Assembly: GCA_017644425.1 (NCBI GenBank)
Contig: JAEPLN010000001.1
Location: 186,001 to 250,000, forward strand
DNA: 64,000 bases
Direction: 5' to 3'
DNA from: Prochlorococcus marinus CUG1433
Lineage (GTDB): Bacteria > Cyanobacteriota > Cyanobacteriia > PCC-6307 > Cyanobiaceae
Shown: positions 17,930-26,282 of the stretch, piece after piece
Layout: the number at the start of each line of letters is the position of its first letter
How positions within the stretch are numbered: the first letter of the stretch is position 1
Notes under the pieces: generated by a model
Told to the model about the DNA's origin: nothing
What the model saw: only the letters and a program-made list of their open reading frames with translations
Databases searched by the model: none
Position numbers and translations under genes: made by a program

Positions 17930-19003
17930 ATGGCCCTCGTTCCACTAAGACTACTTTTAGATCACGCTGCTGAGAATGGTTACGGTATTCCAGCTTTCAA
18001 TGTTAATAACCTTGAGCAAGTTCAAGCAATCATGGAAGCTGCATATGAAACTGATAGTCCTGTAATCCTCCAAGCTTCAAGAGGTGCAAGAAATTATGCT
18101 GGAGAAATTTTCCTACGTCATCTAATCCTTGCTGCTACAGAAACATATCCTAATATTCCAGTGGTAATGCACCAAGACCATGGTAATGAGCCATCAACAT
18201 GTTATTCAGCAGCAATAAATGGTTTCACATCAGTAATGATGGATGGTTCTCTAGAGGCAGATGCAAAAACACCCGCTAGTTACGAATATAATGTAGCAGT
18301 TACTAAAAAAGTAGTAGATTTTGCTCATTCAGTTGGGGTTAGTGTTGAAGGAGAATTAGGTTGCTTAGGTTCATTAGAAACGGGGAAAGGTGAAGCAGAA
18401 GATGGTCATGGATTTGAAGGTGAACTTTCTACAGATATGCTTTTGACTGATCCTGAAGAAGCGGCAGATTTTGTTGCTAAAACAAAAGTTGATGCATTAG
18501 CAATTGCTATAGGTACAAGTCATGGTGCTTATAAATTTACAAGGAAACCTACAGGAGAAGTTCTTGCAATAAGCAGAATTGCTGAAATTCATAAAGCACT
18601 TCCAAATACCCATCTTGTAATGCATGGATCTAGCTCAGTTCCTCAAGAATGGTTGGATATCATTAACAAATATGGTGGTGAAATTCCTCAAACATATGGT
18701 GTTCCTGTTGAAGAGATTCAAGAGGGAATAAGAAATGGAGTTAGGAAAGTCAACATTGATACTGATAACAGACTTGCTTTCACTGCCGCAGTTAGAGAGG
18801 CAGCATTTGCTGATAAAGCAAACTTTGACCCAAGACATTTCAACAAGCCTGCTAGAAAATATATGAAGCAAGTTTGTCTTGATAGATACAAGCAGTTCTG
18901 GTGCGAAGGTCAAGCAAGTAAGATCAAGCAAAACAGTACCAATTACTTTGCTGATCTTTATGCTAAAGGTGATTTAGATCCAAAAGTAAAAGCTACTGTT
19001 TAA
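17930..19003 (+). CDS. fba: Fructose-bisphosphate aldolase, class II (FBP/SBP aldolase type)
   Basis: Zinc-dependent aldolase; in cyanobacteria this CbbA/FbaA type serves both fructose-1,6- and sedoheptulose-1,7-bisphosphate in the Calvin cycle. Motifs: [27 protein letters not shown] with the catalytic Asp and zinc His, [25 protein letters not shown] and [10 protein letters not shown] with zinc histidines, and [14 protein letters not shown] for phosphate binding. 357 residues, full length. Preceded by its own promoter-like sequence and followed by a strong hairpin terminator. Confidence 0.97.
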   Translation: MALVPLRLLLDHAAENGYGIPAFNVNNLEQVQAIMEAAYETDSPVILQASRGARNYAGEIFLRHLILAATETYPNIPVVMHQDHGNEPSTCYSAAINGFTSVMMDGSLEADAKTPASYEYNVAVTKKVVDFAHSVGVSVEGELGCLGSLETGKGEAEDGHGFEGELSTDMLLTDPEEAADFVAKTKVDALAIAIGTSHGAYKFTRKPTGEVLAISRIAEIHKALPNTHLVMHGSSSVPQEWLDIINKYGGEIPQTYGVPVEEIQEGIRNGVRKVNIDTDNRLAFTAAVREAAFADKANFDPRHFNKPARKYMKQVCLDRYKQFWCEGQASKIKQNSTNYFADLYAKGDLDPKVKATV

Positions 19004-19024
19004 TTTCTTCCCAAATTAAATAAA

Positions 19025-19056
19025 AAAAAAGACCTCCAAAATTGGGGGTCTTTTTT
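19025..19056. terminator. Bidirectional rho-independent terminator between fba and purQ
   Basis: An A-run plus GACCTCC (to 19037), a 6-base loop (19038-19043) and GGGGGTC plus a T-run (to 19056) form a 13-pair stem with one G-T wobble. Flanked by A-runs on one side and T-runs on the other, it can stop transcription from both directions. purQ's stop codon lies at its right edge. Confidence 0.85.
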
Positions 19057-19720
19057 ATTTCAATATTAATGATTTTAATGTAAAGAGACCATCAGTCCCA
19101 CCAATTGTCTCGTCACATGCGCGCTCTGGATGAGGCATTAAACCTAGAACATTTCCCTTTTCATTAGTTATACCTGCAATATCGAATGAGGATCCATTAG
19201 GATTATTTTTATATCTCAAAGCAATCAATTCATTATCTACAAGTTTTTTTAAAGTATCAGAATCACAATGATATCTTCCTTCCCCATGCGCTATTGGCAA
19301 CTTAATAGTTTGTTTTTTACCTCCATTATTAAACCAACCTCCTTTTGAAGAAATGATATCAAGTTCAACATCATCACAGATGAAATTAAGATTTTTATTT
19401 GCAGTAAGGGCACCAGGCAAAAAGCCTGATTCTGTCAAAATTTGAAACCCATTACAAATTCCTAAAACTCTTTTTCCGCTTTTAACAAACTCATCCAAGG
19501 CATTTATTAATGGAGAGAATCTTGCAATTGCCCCGCATCTTAAATAATCACCATAGCTAAATCCTCCAGGTAAAACTATTGCATCTACATCGCGTAAATC
19601 TGAAGACTCATGCCACAAAAATTTTGTTCTTATGTCTAAACAACCCTCCAATGCCCATGAAACATCACGATCACAATTAGAACCAGGAAAGACAACAACT
19701 CCTACAGTAAAATTATCCAT
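19055..19720 (-). CDS. purQ: Phosphoribosylformylglycinamidine synthase subunit PurQ (glutaminase)
   Basis: Glutaminase subunit delivering ammonia for the fourth step of purine synthesis, with PurS and PurL. Class I amidotransferase features: [40 protein letters not shown] with the nucleophile Cys, and the IAHGEGRY and MPHPERAC histidine/glutamate region. 221 residues, the usual size of the small PurQ form. It follows purS by one base. purL is not in the window. Confidence 0.97.
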   Translation of the reverse strand: MDNFTVGVVVFPGSNCDRDVSWALEGCLDIRTKFLWHESSDLRDVDAIVLPGGFSYGDYLRCGAIARFSPLINALDEFVKSGKRVLGICNGFQILTESGFLPGALTANKNLNFICDDVELDIISSKGGWFNNGGKKQTIKLPIAHGEGRYHCDSDTLKKLVDNELIALRYKNNPNGSSFDIAGITNEKGNVLGLMPHPERACDETIGGTDGLFTLKSLILK

Positions 19721-19721
19721 C

Positions 19722-19976
19722 TTATAATTTTTTTAGTGAATACTCATAATCTTCAATAACAGTATTTGCGAATAACCTATCACACAATAAATCAATTTTT
19801 TCTCTCACCTCGTTTTCACCATTACCTTCTATTTTTACCTCAATCATTTTTCCTATACGTAATGATTTTATTCCCTCGGCTCCAAGTTTTATAGAAGCAG
19901 ATTTGGTAGCTTCCCCTGCTGGATCTAAAACTGAGGGTCTTAGTCTTACAAAAACTTTTACAGCAAATTGGTCCAA
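19722..19976 (-). CDS. purS: Phosphoribosylformylglycinamidine synthase subunit PurS
   Basis: 84-residue structural subunit that bridges PurQ and PurL. Typical pattern: [18 protein letters not shown], then [24 protein letters not shown] and a C-terminal VIEDYEYSL. The start is TTG; no ATG is available upstream in frame. It heads a two-gene purSQ unit. Confidence 0.93.
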   Translation of the reverse strand: MDQFAVKVFVRLRPSVLDPAGEATKSASIKLGAEGIKSLRIGKMIEVKIEGNGENEVREKIDLLCDRLFANTVIEDYEYSLKKL

Positions 19977-20073
19977 TTAAAAATTAATTTCTACTAGAAG
20001 ATTAGTTTAAATTTTAATAAAAAGTACTATTGATTAATAAACAAATATTTTTACATTAAGGTTCTGTGAGTTA

Positions 20074-20238
20074 TTAGATGTTTATGTAACCTCTACCAAA
20101 ACAAACTAAGCAAGTTCTTCTTGAATTTTCATGAGTTTTAAAGTTTCCTGCCCCACCGCATTTTGAACATTTTATTTTATCAATTGATGTAACTTCGTCA
20201 TGGATTATTTGTTTTAATACAATTTTTGGATTTTCCAT
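20074..20238 (-). CDS. Small DnaJ-type zinc-finger protein, 54 residues
   Basis: ATG at 20238 and TAA at 20074-20076. The protein carries two CxxCxGxG-type half-motifs: C24-S-K-C27-G-G-A-G and C43-L-V-C46-F-G-R-G, 16 residues between the pairs, as in the zinc-binding repeats of DnaJ and of the plant BSD2 family of Rubisco chaperones. The first 23 residues (start MENPKIVLKQ) are helical and charged. Too short for most gene callers. It sits between the COG0523 GTPase and purS on the same strand. A protein-folding or zinc-related role is inferred only from the motif. Confidence 0.8.
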   Translation of the reverse strand: MENPKIVLKQIIHDEVTSIDKIKCSKCGGAGNFKTHENSRRTCLVCFGRGYINI

Positions 20239-20283
20239 CTTGGGCTGTCAACTGATTTAGTATCCCGGCAGCTAACTATAATG

Positions 20284-21348
20284 TCAAATTGCTATTTTTG
20301 GTTCACTTAAAATCTTAAATTTCTCTTTAATTTTTCTATTGAAAGTTTTTATAGATTTTTCATCAAAGGAAATTATTACTAATTCAAGTCCAGCATTATC
20401 ATTTGGTCTCCAAGAATTGTCTGGAGCTTCTTCAAACCAAGTATTAATTTTCTTTCCAACAATTTGTATTTGTAAAGGCAATGATTTGTTTGGTATCCAA
20501 ATACGCCCTTTTATTCGAAGAATATTTAATTCATCCAAGATTTTTGACATCTCCTTTTCAAAGTCATTTTTTTCAAGGAAATAATTTAATTTAATTGAAT
20601 CTGATACAAGTTCAACATGATTATGGTCATGTTCTTCAGTTAAAAATTTTTTATAAGTCTCTTTTTTAAAATTAAAATCAAATAGATATTTCAAATCAAT
20701 TTTGCCATTCTTGGATTTAAGGACTGGTGTAGATGAGTTCAGACTTCCTTGAATTTTATTTTTTACAACGTCAAACTGATCGTCATTTAAGATATCTGAT
20801 CTAGAGACTAAAACGATATCAGAAACTTCTAGTTGCTCCTCAAATAGTTCGTCTATAGTGGCGTTGTGATCAATTTTATCTGTTTCATTATATTGTTTTG
20901 TAATTTTATTTAAATCATTAATTGGTGAACCGTTAAGCATTGATTCTCCATTAACGATACCAACAACAACATCAAGGTAAATGGAAGACCTAATCTCAGG
21001 CCAGTTAAGTGCTTGAATTAAGGGCATTGGTAGTGCCAAGCCACTTGTTTCAATAATTATTGATTCGATAGGAGGATTAAATTCTAGGAGAGCTTTTATT
21101 GATGGAACAAAATCATCTTGAACAGTACAACATAAACATCCATTGTTTAATTCGATTACACAGTCGTCTTCAGATTCATCACATTTATCACAACTTTTAA
21201 TCAAATCACCATCAATTCCAACATCACCAAATTCATTAATTATTAAACCAAATTTTTTATTACTCTCTTTTAATAGATATCTTAGAAAAGTTGTTTTACC
21301 TGAACCAAGAAATCCCGAAACAACTATAACTGGAATTTTTTTTTTCAT
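20284..21348 (-). CDS. COG0523 / CobW-family GTPase, putative metallochaperone
   Basis: 354 residues. Residues 6-20 hold the G1 loop (VSGFLGSGKTT), LIINEFGDVGIDG follows, and the metal-binding CxCC is at 71-74 (GCLCC). An extra cysteine cluster lies just before it (C53, C56, C63). ETSGLALPMPLIQA is the typical downstream motif; the C-terminal CobW-C domain contains RIKGRIWIPN. A histidine/acidic patch (EEHDHNHVE) lies in the linker. Family members deliver zinc, cobalt or iron. Nine bases after a lumenal pentapeptide protein gene, so cotranscription is likely. No zinc-uptake genes are nearby, so the metal is undecided. Confidence 0.88.
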   Translation of the reverse strand: MKKKIPVIVVSGFLGSGKTTFLRYLLKESNKKFGLIINEFGDVGIDGDLIKSCDKCDESEDDCVIELNNGCLCCTVQDDFVPSIKALLEFNPPIESIIIETSGLALPMPLIQALNWPEIRSSIYLDVVVGIVNGESMLNGSPINDLNKITKQYNETDKIDHNATIDELFEEQLEVSDIVLVSRSDILNDDQFDVVKNKIQGSLNSSTPVLKSKNGKIDLKYLFDFNFKKETYKKFLTEEHDHNHVELVSDSIKLNYFLEKNDFEKEMSKILDELNILRIKGRIWIPNKSLPLQIQIVGKKINTWFEEAPDNSWRPNDNAGLELVIISFDEKSIKTFNRKIKEKFKILSEPKIAI

Positions 21349-21357
21349 CTTTGATGA

Positions 21358-21870
21358 TTAACAACCTAAACTATATTCTGTACTCTCTCCTGTAGAACTA
21401 TTTGTGCCATTAGCAATCGCACATAATTGTTTTTGTTGTGTACGACTAAGAACAGCATCAGTAAAATCTGCACCATCTATTTTTGCTCCTTCAAAATTAC
21501 TCTCCATTAATAAAGCATTTGTAAAATTAACATCCGAAAGATCTGCATCAGTAAAATCTGTTGCATAAGCTAGTGCATCTCTTAAATTGGCTCCATTAAA
21601 CTTTGAATTTTGCAATTTACTATTATTGAACACCGCGCCTTCTAAATTACTTTCACTGAAATTAAACCCATTCAAATCAAACTTAACATATTCGTTACCG
21701 CTTAAATCTTGACCATGCATATCTGGCTCTAAATTAAGGTCTTGCTGGTTTCTAATTTCAGGAGGTCTTTTAGCCCATGCAGAATTTACAGAATTAAAAA
21801 ATAAAATCCCAACGAACAAAAAAGAAATTAATGCATTCTTTAGTGAAGGGAAAACAATTGATTTAATCAT
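21358..21870 (-). CDS. Lumenal/periplasmic pentapeptide-repeat protein
   Basis: 170 residues with an N-terminal signal peptide ending SVNSAWA, then about 12 pentapeptide repeats of the A(D/N)LxX kind (for example NLEGAVFNNSKLQNS, ADLSDVNFTNA) that form a right-handed quadrilateral helix. The C-terminal segment with LCAIANGTNSSTGES and a final SLGC carries two cysteines, as in thylakoid-lumen pentapeptide proteins of the TL15/TL17 kind. Function of those proteins is unknown. First gene of the likely pentapeptide-COG0523 unit. Confidence 0.85.
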   Translation of the reverse strand: MIKSIVFPSLKNALISFLFVGILFFNSVNSAWAKRPPEIRNQQDLNLEPDMHGQDLSGNEYVKFDLNGFNFSESNLEGAVFNNSKLQNSKFNGANLRDALAYATDFTDADLSDVNFTNALLMESNFEGAKIDGADFTDAVLSRTQQKQLCAIANGTNSSTGESTEYSLGC

Positions 21871-21933
21871 AATAAAACTGTATTTTAGAACTTAAGTATT
21901 TAAAGTTTGTAAGACTATCTTAAAGGAAAATAT

Positions 21934-22551
21934 ATGGCAATGTCACTAAAGGTTATTGTTCCTCCTCATCCGTTAATAAAACATTGGCTTTCAATATTGC
22001 GAGAAAAAAATACTCCAAATATTTTGTACTCAACAGGATATGAACAATTAGGAAAATGGCTTACATATGAAGCATTACGTAATTGGCTGCCATATAAAAA
22101 AGAGATAGTAAATACTGATTATGGGGACTCAGATGGATTCTTTATTAATAATGATTATCCAATAAAAGTGCTCGCAATTTTGCCAGAAGGTTTATCTCTT
22201 TGGTTTGGATCTAAAGAGGTAATTCCTAATGCAACTCTTTCATTAGGAGAACTTCCTAAAACTATTGAACCAAATGAAGGAGTTATTTTTTATTCGGAAC
22301 AAATAACTACAAAATCGGCAACATTAGAAACTTTAATAAAATTAAAGGAATTAGGAGTTGATTCCAATAGGATTTTGTTAATAACTGCTATTTGCTCAAA
22401 TAAAGGGTTAAATGAAATTGCGAAATTGTTCCCTAACCAGGTAATTTACACCTCTTGCATAGATGAGGAAGACGAAAACCTAAAATCATTAGTACCTGGA
22501 ATTGGGAATCCTTTATTGCGTTTGAGTACTATATTTCAAGATAAGAACTAA
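21934..22551 (+). CDS. Uracil phosphoribosyltransferase-like protein lacking the PRPP loop
   Basis: 205 residues following the UPRTase layout: VIVPPHPLIKHWLSILR at the start, TGYEQLGKWLTYEALRNWLP, LAILPEGLSLW, and a C-terminal VIYTSCIDEEDENL with VPGIGNPLLRL. In true UPRTases the PRPP loop reads DPMLATGGS; the aligned segment here reads SEQITTKSA, and the uracil-binding PGLGDAGDR is PGIGNPLLR. The protein therefore is unlikely to bind PRPP in the usual way. It is full length and shows no frameshift, so it looks like a maintained paralogue with a different job rather than a decaying gene. ATG start at 21934 after a GGAAA stretch. Confidence 0.75.
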   Translation: MAMSLKVIVPPHPLIKHWLSILREKNTPNILYSTGYEQLGKWLTYEALRNWLPYKKEIVNTDYGDSDGFFINNDYPIKVLAILPEGLSLWFGSKEVIPNATLSLGELPKTIEPNEGVIFYSEQITTKSATLETLIKLKELGVDSNRILLITAICSNKGLNEIAKLFPNQVIYTSCIDEEDENLKSLVPGIGNPLLRLSTIFQDKN

Positions 22552-22580
22552 TATAGAATATAGGAGCAAATATTTTACCA

Positions 22581-22871
22581 ATGTCTGAATACAGAGATTC
22601 GTCTTCAAATAATCTTTTATCATTAATAAGTGGAGCTTTTATTGGAGCAGCAGGATTAGCTTGGTGGTTAATATCCGAAGCAGACAAAAGAAAGGAGGAA
22701 AAAAAACAAAAAGCAATGATGTATTCCTCGAGGATTCAAGACGGCTCTGAAGCGATTGATTCAAATGAAAATATAAATGAAGTTGAAGGAGAGAATCTGG
22801 AGAAGAAAGTTGAGCAACTTAATTCTGCAATTGCTGATGTAAGGAGGCAACTTGAAGAGTTGGGGCAATAG
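22581..22871 (+). CDS. Single-span membrane protein with a coiled-coil tail, 96 residues
   Basis: After a short serine-rich start the protein has one membrane helix (LISGAFIGAAGLAWWLI, about residues 15-31), then a lysine/glutamate-rich stretch and a C-terminal coiled coil (LEKKVEQLNSAIADVRRQLEEL). The glycine-rich helix followed by charged helix resembles YtxH-like small proteins. Function unknown. It sits 29 bases after the UPRTase-like gene and 23 before ilvD. Confidence 0.7.
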   Translation: MSEYRDSSSNNLLSLISGAFIGAAGLAWWLISEADKRKEEKKQKAMMYSSRIQDGSEAIDSNENINEVEGENLEKKVEQLNSAIADVRRQLEELGQ

Positions 22872-22894
22872 AATAAAAAAGGTTCTCAAATAAT

Positions 22895-24568
22895 ATGAAT
22901 AAACTCAGATCATCTGCAATAACCCAAGGTGTGCAAAGATCCCCTAACAGATCGATGTTAAGAGCTGTTGGATTTAATGATGAAGATTTTAATAAACCTA
23001 TTATTGGAGTTGCAAATGGATACAGCACCATAACACCATGCAATATGGGTTTAAATAAGTTAGCTCTAAAGGCTGAAGAATCAATTAAAAGATCAGGTGG
23101 GATGCCTCAGATGTTTGGGACTATAACAGTAAGTGATGGCATTTCTATGGGAACAGAGGGCATGAAATATTCTCTAGTTTCAAGAGAAGTTATTGCTGAT
23201 TCAATTGAGACAGCATGCAATGCGCAGAGTATGGATGGAGTACTTGCTATAGGTGGATGTGACAAAAACATGCCGGGTGCAATGATTGCAATTGCAAGAA
23301 TGAATATTCCCTCAATTTTTATTTATGGAGGGACAATAAAGCCTGGGAAATTGCATGGAGAAGATCTTACTGTTGTTAGTGCATTTGAAGCTGTTGGACA
23401 ATTAACATCAGGCAAAATTAATGAAGAAAGGCTAATCCAAGTTGAGAAAAATTGTATTCCTGGTGCTGGTAGCTGTGGAGGGATGTTTACAGCTAATACA
23501 ATGTCTGCGGTTATTGAAGTATTAGGTTTAAGTCTTCCCCACAGTTCCACTATGGCTGCTGAAGATCTTGAAAAAGAACTAAGTGCAGATAAAAGTGCTG
23601 AGATATTAGTCTCTGCAATAGAAAAAGATATAAGACCTCTAGACCTAATGACTAAGAAAGCATTTGAAAATGCAATATCAGTTATTATGGCAATTGGCGG
23701 ATCAACAAATGCGGTATTGCACATCTTAGCTATTGCGAATACTGCAGGAATAGATATCAATATTAATGATTTTGAGAGAATCAGACAAAAAGTACCCGTT
23801 ATTTGTGACCTTAAACCGAGTGGTAAATATGTGACCGTGGATCTTCATAAGGCAGGCGGAATTCCACAAGTAATGAAAATACTTTTGAATGCAGGATTAA
23901 TTCATGGCGATTGCAAAAACATTGAAGGCAAAACTATCTCAGAATACTTACAGAATATTCCAGATAAGCCTCCAACAAATCAAAATGTCATAAGAGATAT
24001 AGATGACCCTCTTTATAAAAAAGGACATTTAGCGATATTAAAAGGTAACTTAGCGAGTGAAGGTTCTGTAGCCAAAATTAGCGGAGTAAAAAACCCCGTG
24101 TTAACAGGTCCAGCAAAGATTTTTGAAAGTGAAGAGGATTGTTTAAAATCGATATTAAATAACGATATAAAAGCTGGTGATGTTGTTGTTATTAGAAACG
24201 AAGGCCCTGTAGGAGGCCCAGGCATGAGAGAAATGTTAGCTCCAACATCTGCAATTGTTGGTCAAGGGCTAGGAGAGAAGGTAGCTTTAATTACCGATGG
24301 CAGATTTAGCGGTGGTACCTATGGTCTTGTTGTGGGTCACATAGCTCCAGAGGCAGCTGTTGGAGGAAATATTGCTCTAATAAAACAAGGTGATTTAATT
24401 ACAGTAGATGCTGTAAAACAATTAATTGAAGTTGATTTATCAGACGAAGAATTAGAAAAAAGAAAAAAAGATTGGGTAAAACCTATACAAAAATACAAAA
24501 GAGGAATTCTTTCAAAATATTCGAGAATCGTAAGCACATCAAGTTTAGGGGCTGTTACTGATTTATAA
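22895..24568 (+). CDS. ilvD: Dihydroxy-acid dehydratase
   Basis: Iron-sulfur enzyme of branched-chain amino acid synthesis. The 557 residues contain the cluster-binding and active-site motifs: [58 protein letters not shown] and a [19 protein letters not shown] stretch near the C-terminus. Full length. ATG start. Its end converges on an unknown minus-strand gene across an AT-rich inverted repeat. Confidence 0.98.
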   Translation: MNKLRSSAITQGVQRSPNRSMLRAVGFNDEDFNKPIIGVANGYSTITPCNMGLNKLALKAEESIKRSGGMPQMFGTITVSDGISMGTEGMKYSLVSREVIADSIETACNAQSMDGVLAIGGCDKNMPGAMIAIARMNIPSIFIYGGTIKPGKLHGEDLTVVSAFEAVGQLTSGKINEERLIQVEKNCIPGAGSCGGMFTANTMSAVIEVLGLSLPHSSTMAAEDLEKELSADKSAEILVSAIEKDIRPLDLMTKKAFENAISVIMAIGGSTNAVLHILAIANTAGIDININDFERIRQKVPVICDLKPSGKYVTVDLHKAGGIPQVMKILLNAGLIHGDCKNIEGKTISEYLQNIPDKPPTNQNVIRDIDDPLYKKGHLAILKGNLASEGSVAKISGVKNPVLTGPAKIFESEEDCLKSILNNDIKAGDVVVIRNEGPVGGPGMREMLAPTSAIVGQGLGEKVALITDGRFSGGTYGLVVGHIAPEAAVGGNIALIKQGDLITVDAVKQLIEVDLSDEELEKRKKDWVKPIQKYKRGILSKYSRIVSTSSLGAVTDL

Positions 24569-24576
24569 ATCAACTT

Positions 24577-24605
24577 AAGTTTTATTTTCTTAATCAATAA
24601 AACTT
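24577..24605. terminator. AT-rich inverted repeat between convergent genes, possible terminator
   Basis: AAGTTTTATT (24577-24586) and AATAAAACTT (24596-24605) are exact 10-base inverse complements around a 9-base loop, followed by T's. The position just after ilvD and over the end of the opposing gene fits a two-way terminator, but the stem is nearly all A-T. Confidence 0.4.
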
Positions 24606-24976
24606 TTTATCCTATTTGCTAAATTTTCCAATCTAGCGCTGTATTTTGGTGAGTTGCATTTTTTCCCATTATTGCTATCCATCCATAATGTTTTAACTCC
24701 ACACCATAATATTGGTTCATCAGGGAAATTAAGCTTAGAGATTACTAAAACTAACTCTTTATTTGATTTAAAAAGTTCTAATTCAAGATCATAAATTTCT
24801 ATTCTTTTACCTTCTTTATCTCGACATAAGATATTAACTGTTAAATCAATATCTTCTTCTTCGAATTCGTATTCACCATTTATTTTTACGACAGAATGAA
24901 CAAAAGGTTTATTTGTTAAATCTGCTGACTTAGCGATTAAGCTCTCTATATTTTTAGGTGGATTTTCAAATAACAC
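24590..24976 (-). CDS. Conserved-type cyanobacterial protein of unknown function, 128 residues
   Basis: Soluble protein with alternating strands (VVKINGEYEF, DLTVNILCRD, ELVLVISKLNFPDEPILWCG) and a C-terminal helical region. No signal peptide, no motif I know. It overlaps the CIA30 gene start-to-end by 11 bases, so the two are probably one unit and its product may work with CIA30 (inference from spacing only). Start ATG at 24976. Confidence 0.65.
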   Translation of the reverse strand: MLFENPPKNIESLIAKSADLTNKPFVHSVVKINGEYEFEEEDIDLTVNILCRDKEGKRIEIYDLELELFKSNKELVLVISKLNFPDEPILWCGVKTLWMDSNNGKKCNSPKYSARLENLANRIKSFID

Positions 24977-25514
24977 TTATTGATTTAATTAAAACTTTTA
25001 TTGAACCCTGTTTAAACTCATTATTAAGTAATCCATCATCACCAAACTTAGAGTGTAGTAGTTGTAATCTTTTGATTTTAGATGGCTTGAATTTAAATGG
25101 GAAACGTACTTTATTAGCTCTCACTGAAGGTTTTAGCTCACTAAAAGGAATTTGAACATTTGTTGTTCCAAATTTTTTTGTTGGGAATGATTTAATCCAC
25201 CTGAGACCGCCTGGAATAAATTCCGTTAGTCCTAGTAAAGCATCTTCACAAGCGACAGCGAATTTAAAAGTTCTTCCTTGTCCATCAATATTTAATTCAA
25301 AGGATGAATACTCAGATAAATTTAAAGAAGGTTTATATATAGACGATCTACAACTAACAAATCCTCCTGCTTTCTCGACAATATTACCCTTTAATATCAA
25401 ACCAGAATTTGAAAGTTCACAAAAAGCTGAACTTGATCCGCCCATAACGGTATCATTTAATGTTTTCCAACCATCGAAATCCCTTTTCTGGAATAAAAAT
25501 TTTTTCTTACTCAT
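24966..25514 (-). CDS. CIA30-family protein (NADH:ubiquinone oxidoreductase intermediate-associated 30 domain)
   Basis: 182 residues of the CIA30 jelly-roll family: FDGWKTLNDTVMGGSSSAF near the N-terminus (the W-x-x-x-N-D-x-V-M-G-G-x-S signature), GGFVSCRSS, then YSSFELNIDGQGRTFKFAV and the WIKSFPT / IPFSELKP strands. In mitochondria CIA30 helps assemble complex I; cyanobacterial members are thought to help assemble or regulate membrane complexes, but the partner is unknown. 30 bases after this gene, pgl begins a different unit or continues upstream. Confidence 0.88.
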   Translation of the reverse strand: MSKKKFLFQKRDFDGWKTLNDTVMGGSSSAFCELSNSGLILKGNIVEKAGGFVSCRSSIYKPSLNLSEYSSFELNIDGQGRTFKFAVACEDALLGLTEFIPGGLRWIKSFPTKKFGTTNVQIPFSELKPSVRANKVRFPFKFKPSKIKRLQLLHSKFGDDGLLNNEFKQGSIKVLIKSISVI

Positions 25515-25544
25515 TTAATAATTCTAATTATTTTTAGACTTTAA

Positions 25545-26282
25545 CTAAATTTCTAATTCTTTTGCTGATTCTTGATCACAAAATATTGAAATTTGATTAA
25601 TAGATTTTATTAATTTTGATGGCGTTCTATCCAGAGGCTCCTTTTCATCTAATAACCTCTCAAGAGCAATTCTTTTATTGGCTCCACTAACCAAAAATAC
25701 TATCTTTGATGAAGCTGAAAGTACCTTTGGCGTTAATGAAATTCTTTTTAATCCTTTACCTTCATTAAAAATCACAAGATCATCTACATTATTATTTTTT
25801 TGATAAGGGAATAGTGAAGCTGTATGACCATCGTCTCCAAGACCTAATAAAGTTAAATCAAAGGAGGGAGGGTTTGATCCGCATTTTTCAAATAATTTTG
25901 CAATAAATTGATTTTTTGTAGCTTCATCATCAGCATTTAAATCATTGAAAATTTCATAAAAAAAAGCTTTAGATCCAAAATTAGTTAACAATGAATTTTT
26001 CAACATTAACGAGTTACTTAATTCTGAATTTGGATCGACACATCTTTCATCTCCTAAAAAGACATCAACCATATCCCATCTAAGATCACTATTAGATAAG
26101 AGGTGATACACAGATTTAGGCGTTGAACCTCCACTCACACAAAATTTAAACCTGCCTTTCTTTTTTAAAGTATGAATAATGAGACTTTCAATAAACTTAA
26201 AAACCGCTGTTGATAGTTCTAACTTGTCTTTATATATCTTTATGGTGTATCCATTTGTGACCTTTTCAATCATTTCACCCAT
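25545..26282 (-). CDS. pgl: 6-phosphogluconolactonase
   Basis: Hydrolyses 6-phosphogluconolactone in the oxidative pentose phosphate pathway. 245 residues with FCVSGGSTPKSVYHLL, VDVFLGDERCVD, DLTLLGLGDDGHTASLFP and a RISLTPKVLS segment, all hallmark DevB/Pgl motifs. The gene starts inside the end of gnd (13-base overlap with the ATG at 26282, or 4 bases if translation begins at the in-frame ATG at 26273, an ATGA junction), so the two enzymes of consecutive steps are translationally coupled. Confidence 0.95.
   Translation of the reverse strand: MGEMIEKVTNGYTIKIYKDKLELSTAVFKFIESLIIHTLKKKGRFKFCVSGGSTPKSVYHLLSNSDLRWDMVDVFLGDERCVDPNSELSNSLMLKNSLLTNFGSKAFFYEIFNDLNADDEATKNQFIAKLFEKCGSNPPSFDLTLLGLGDDGHTASLFPYQKNNNVDDLVIFNEGKGLKRISLTPKVLSASSKIVFLVSGANKRIALERLLDEKEPLDRTPSKLIKSINQISIFCDQESAKELEI

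Noticed and set aside
23323-23760. 145-codon minus-strand open frame
   Set aside because: Antisense to ilvD, whose cluster and active-site motifs lie on the plus strand here.
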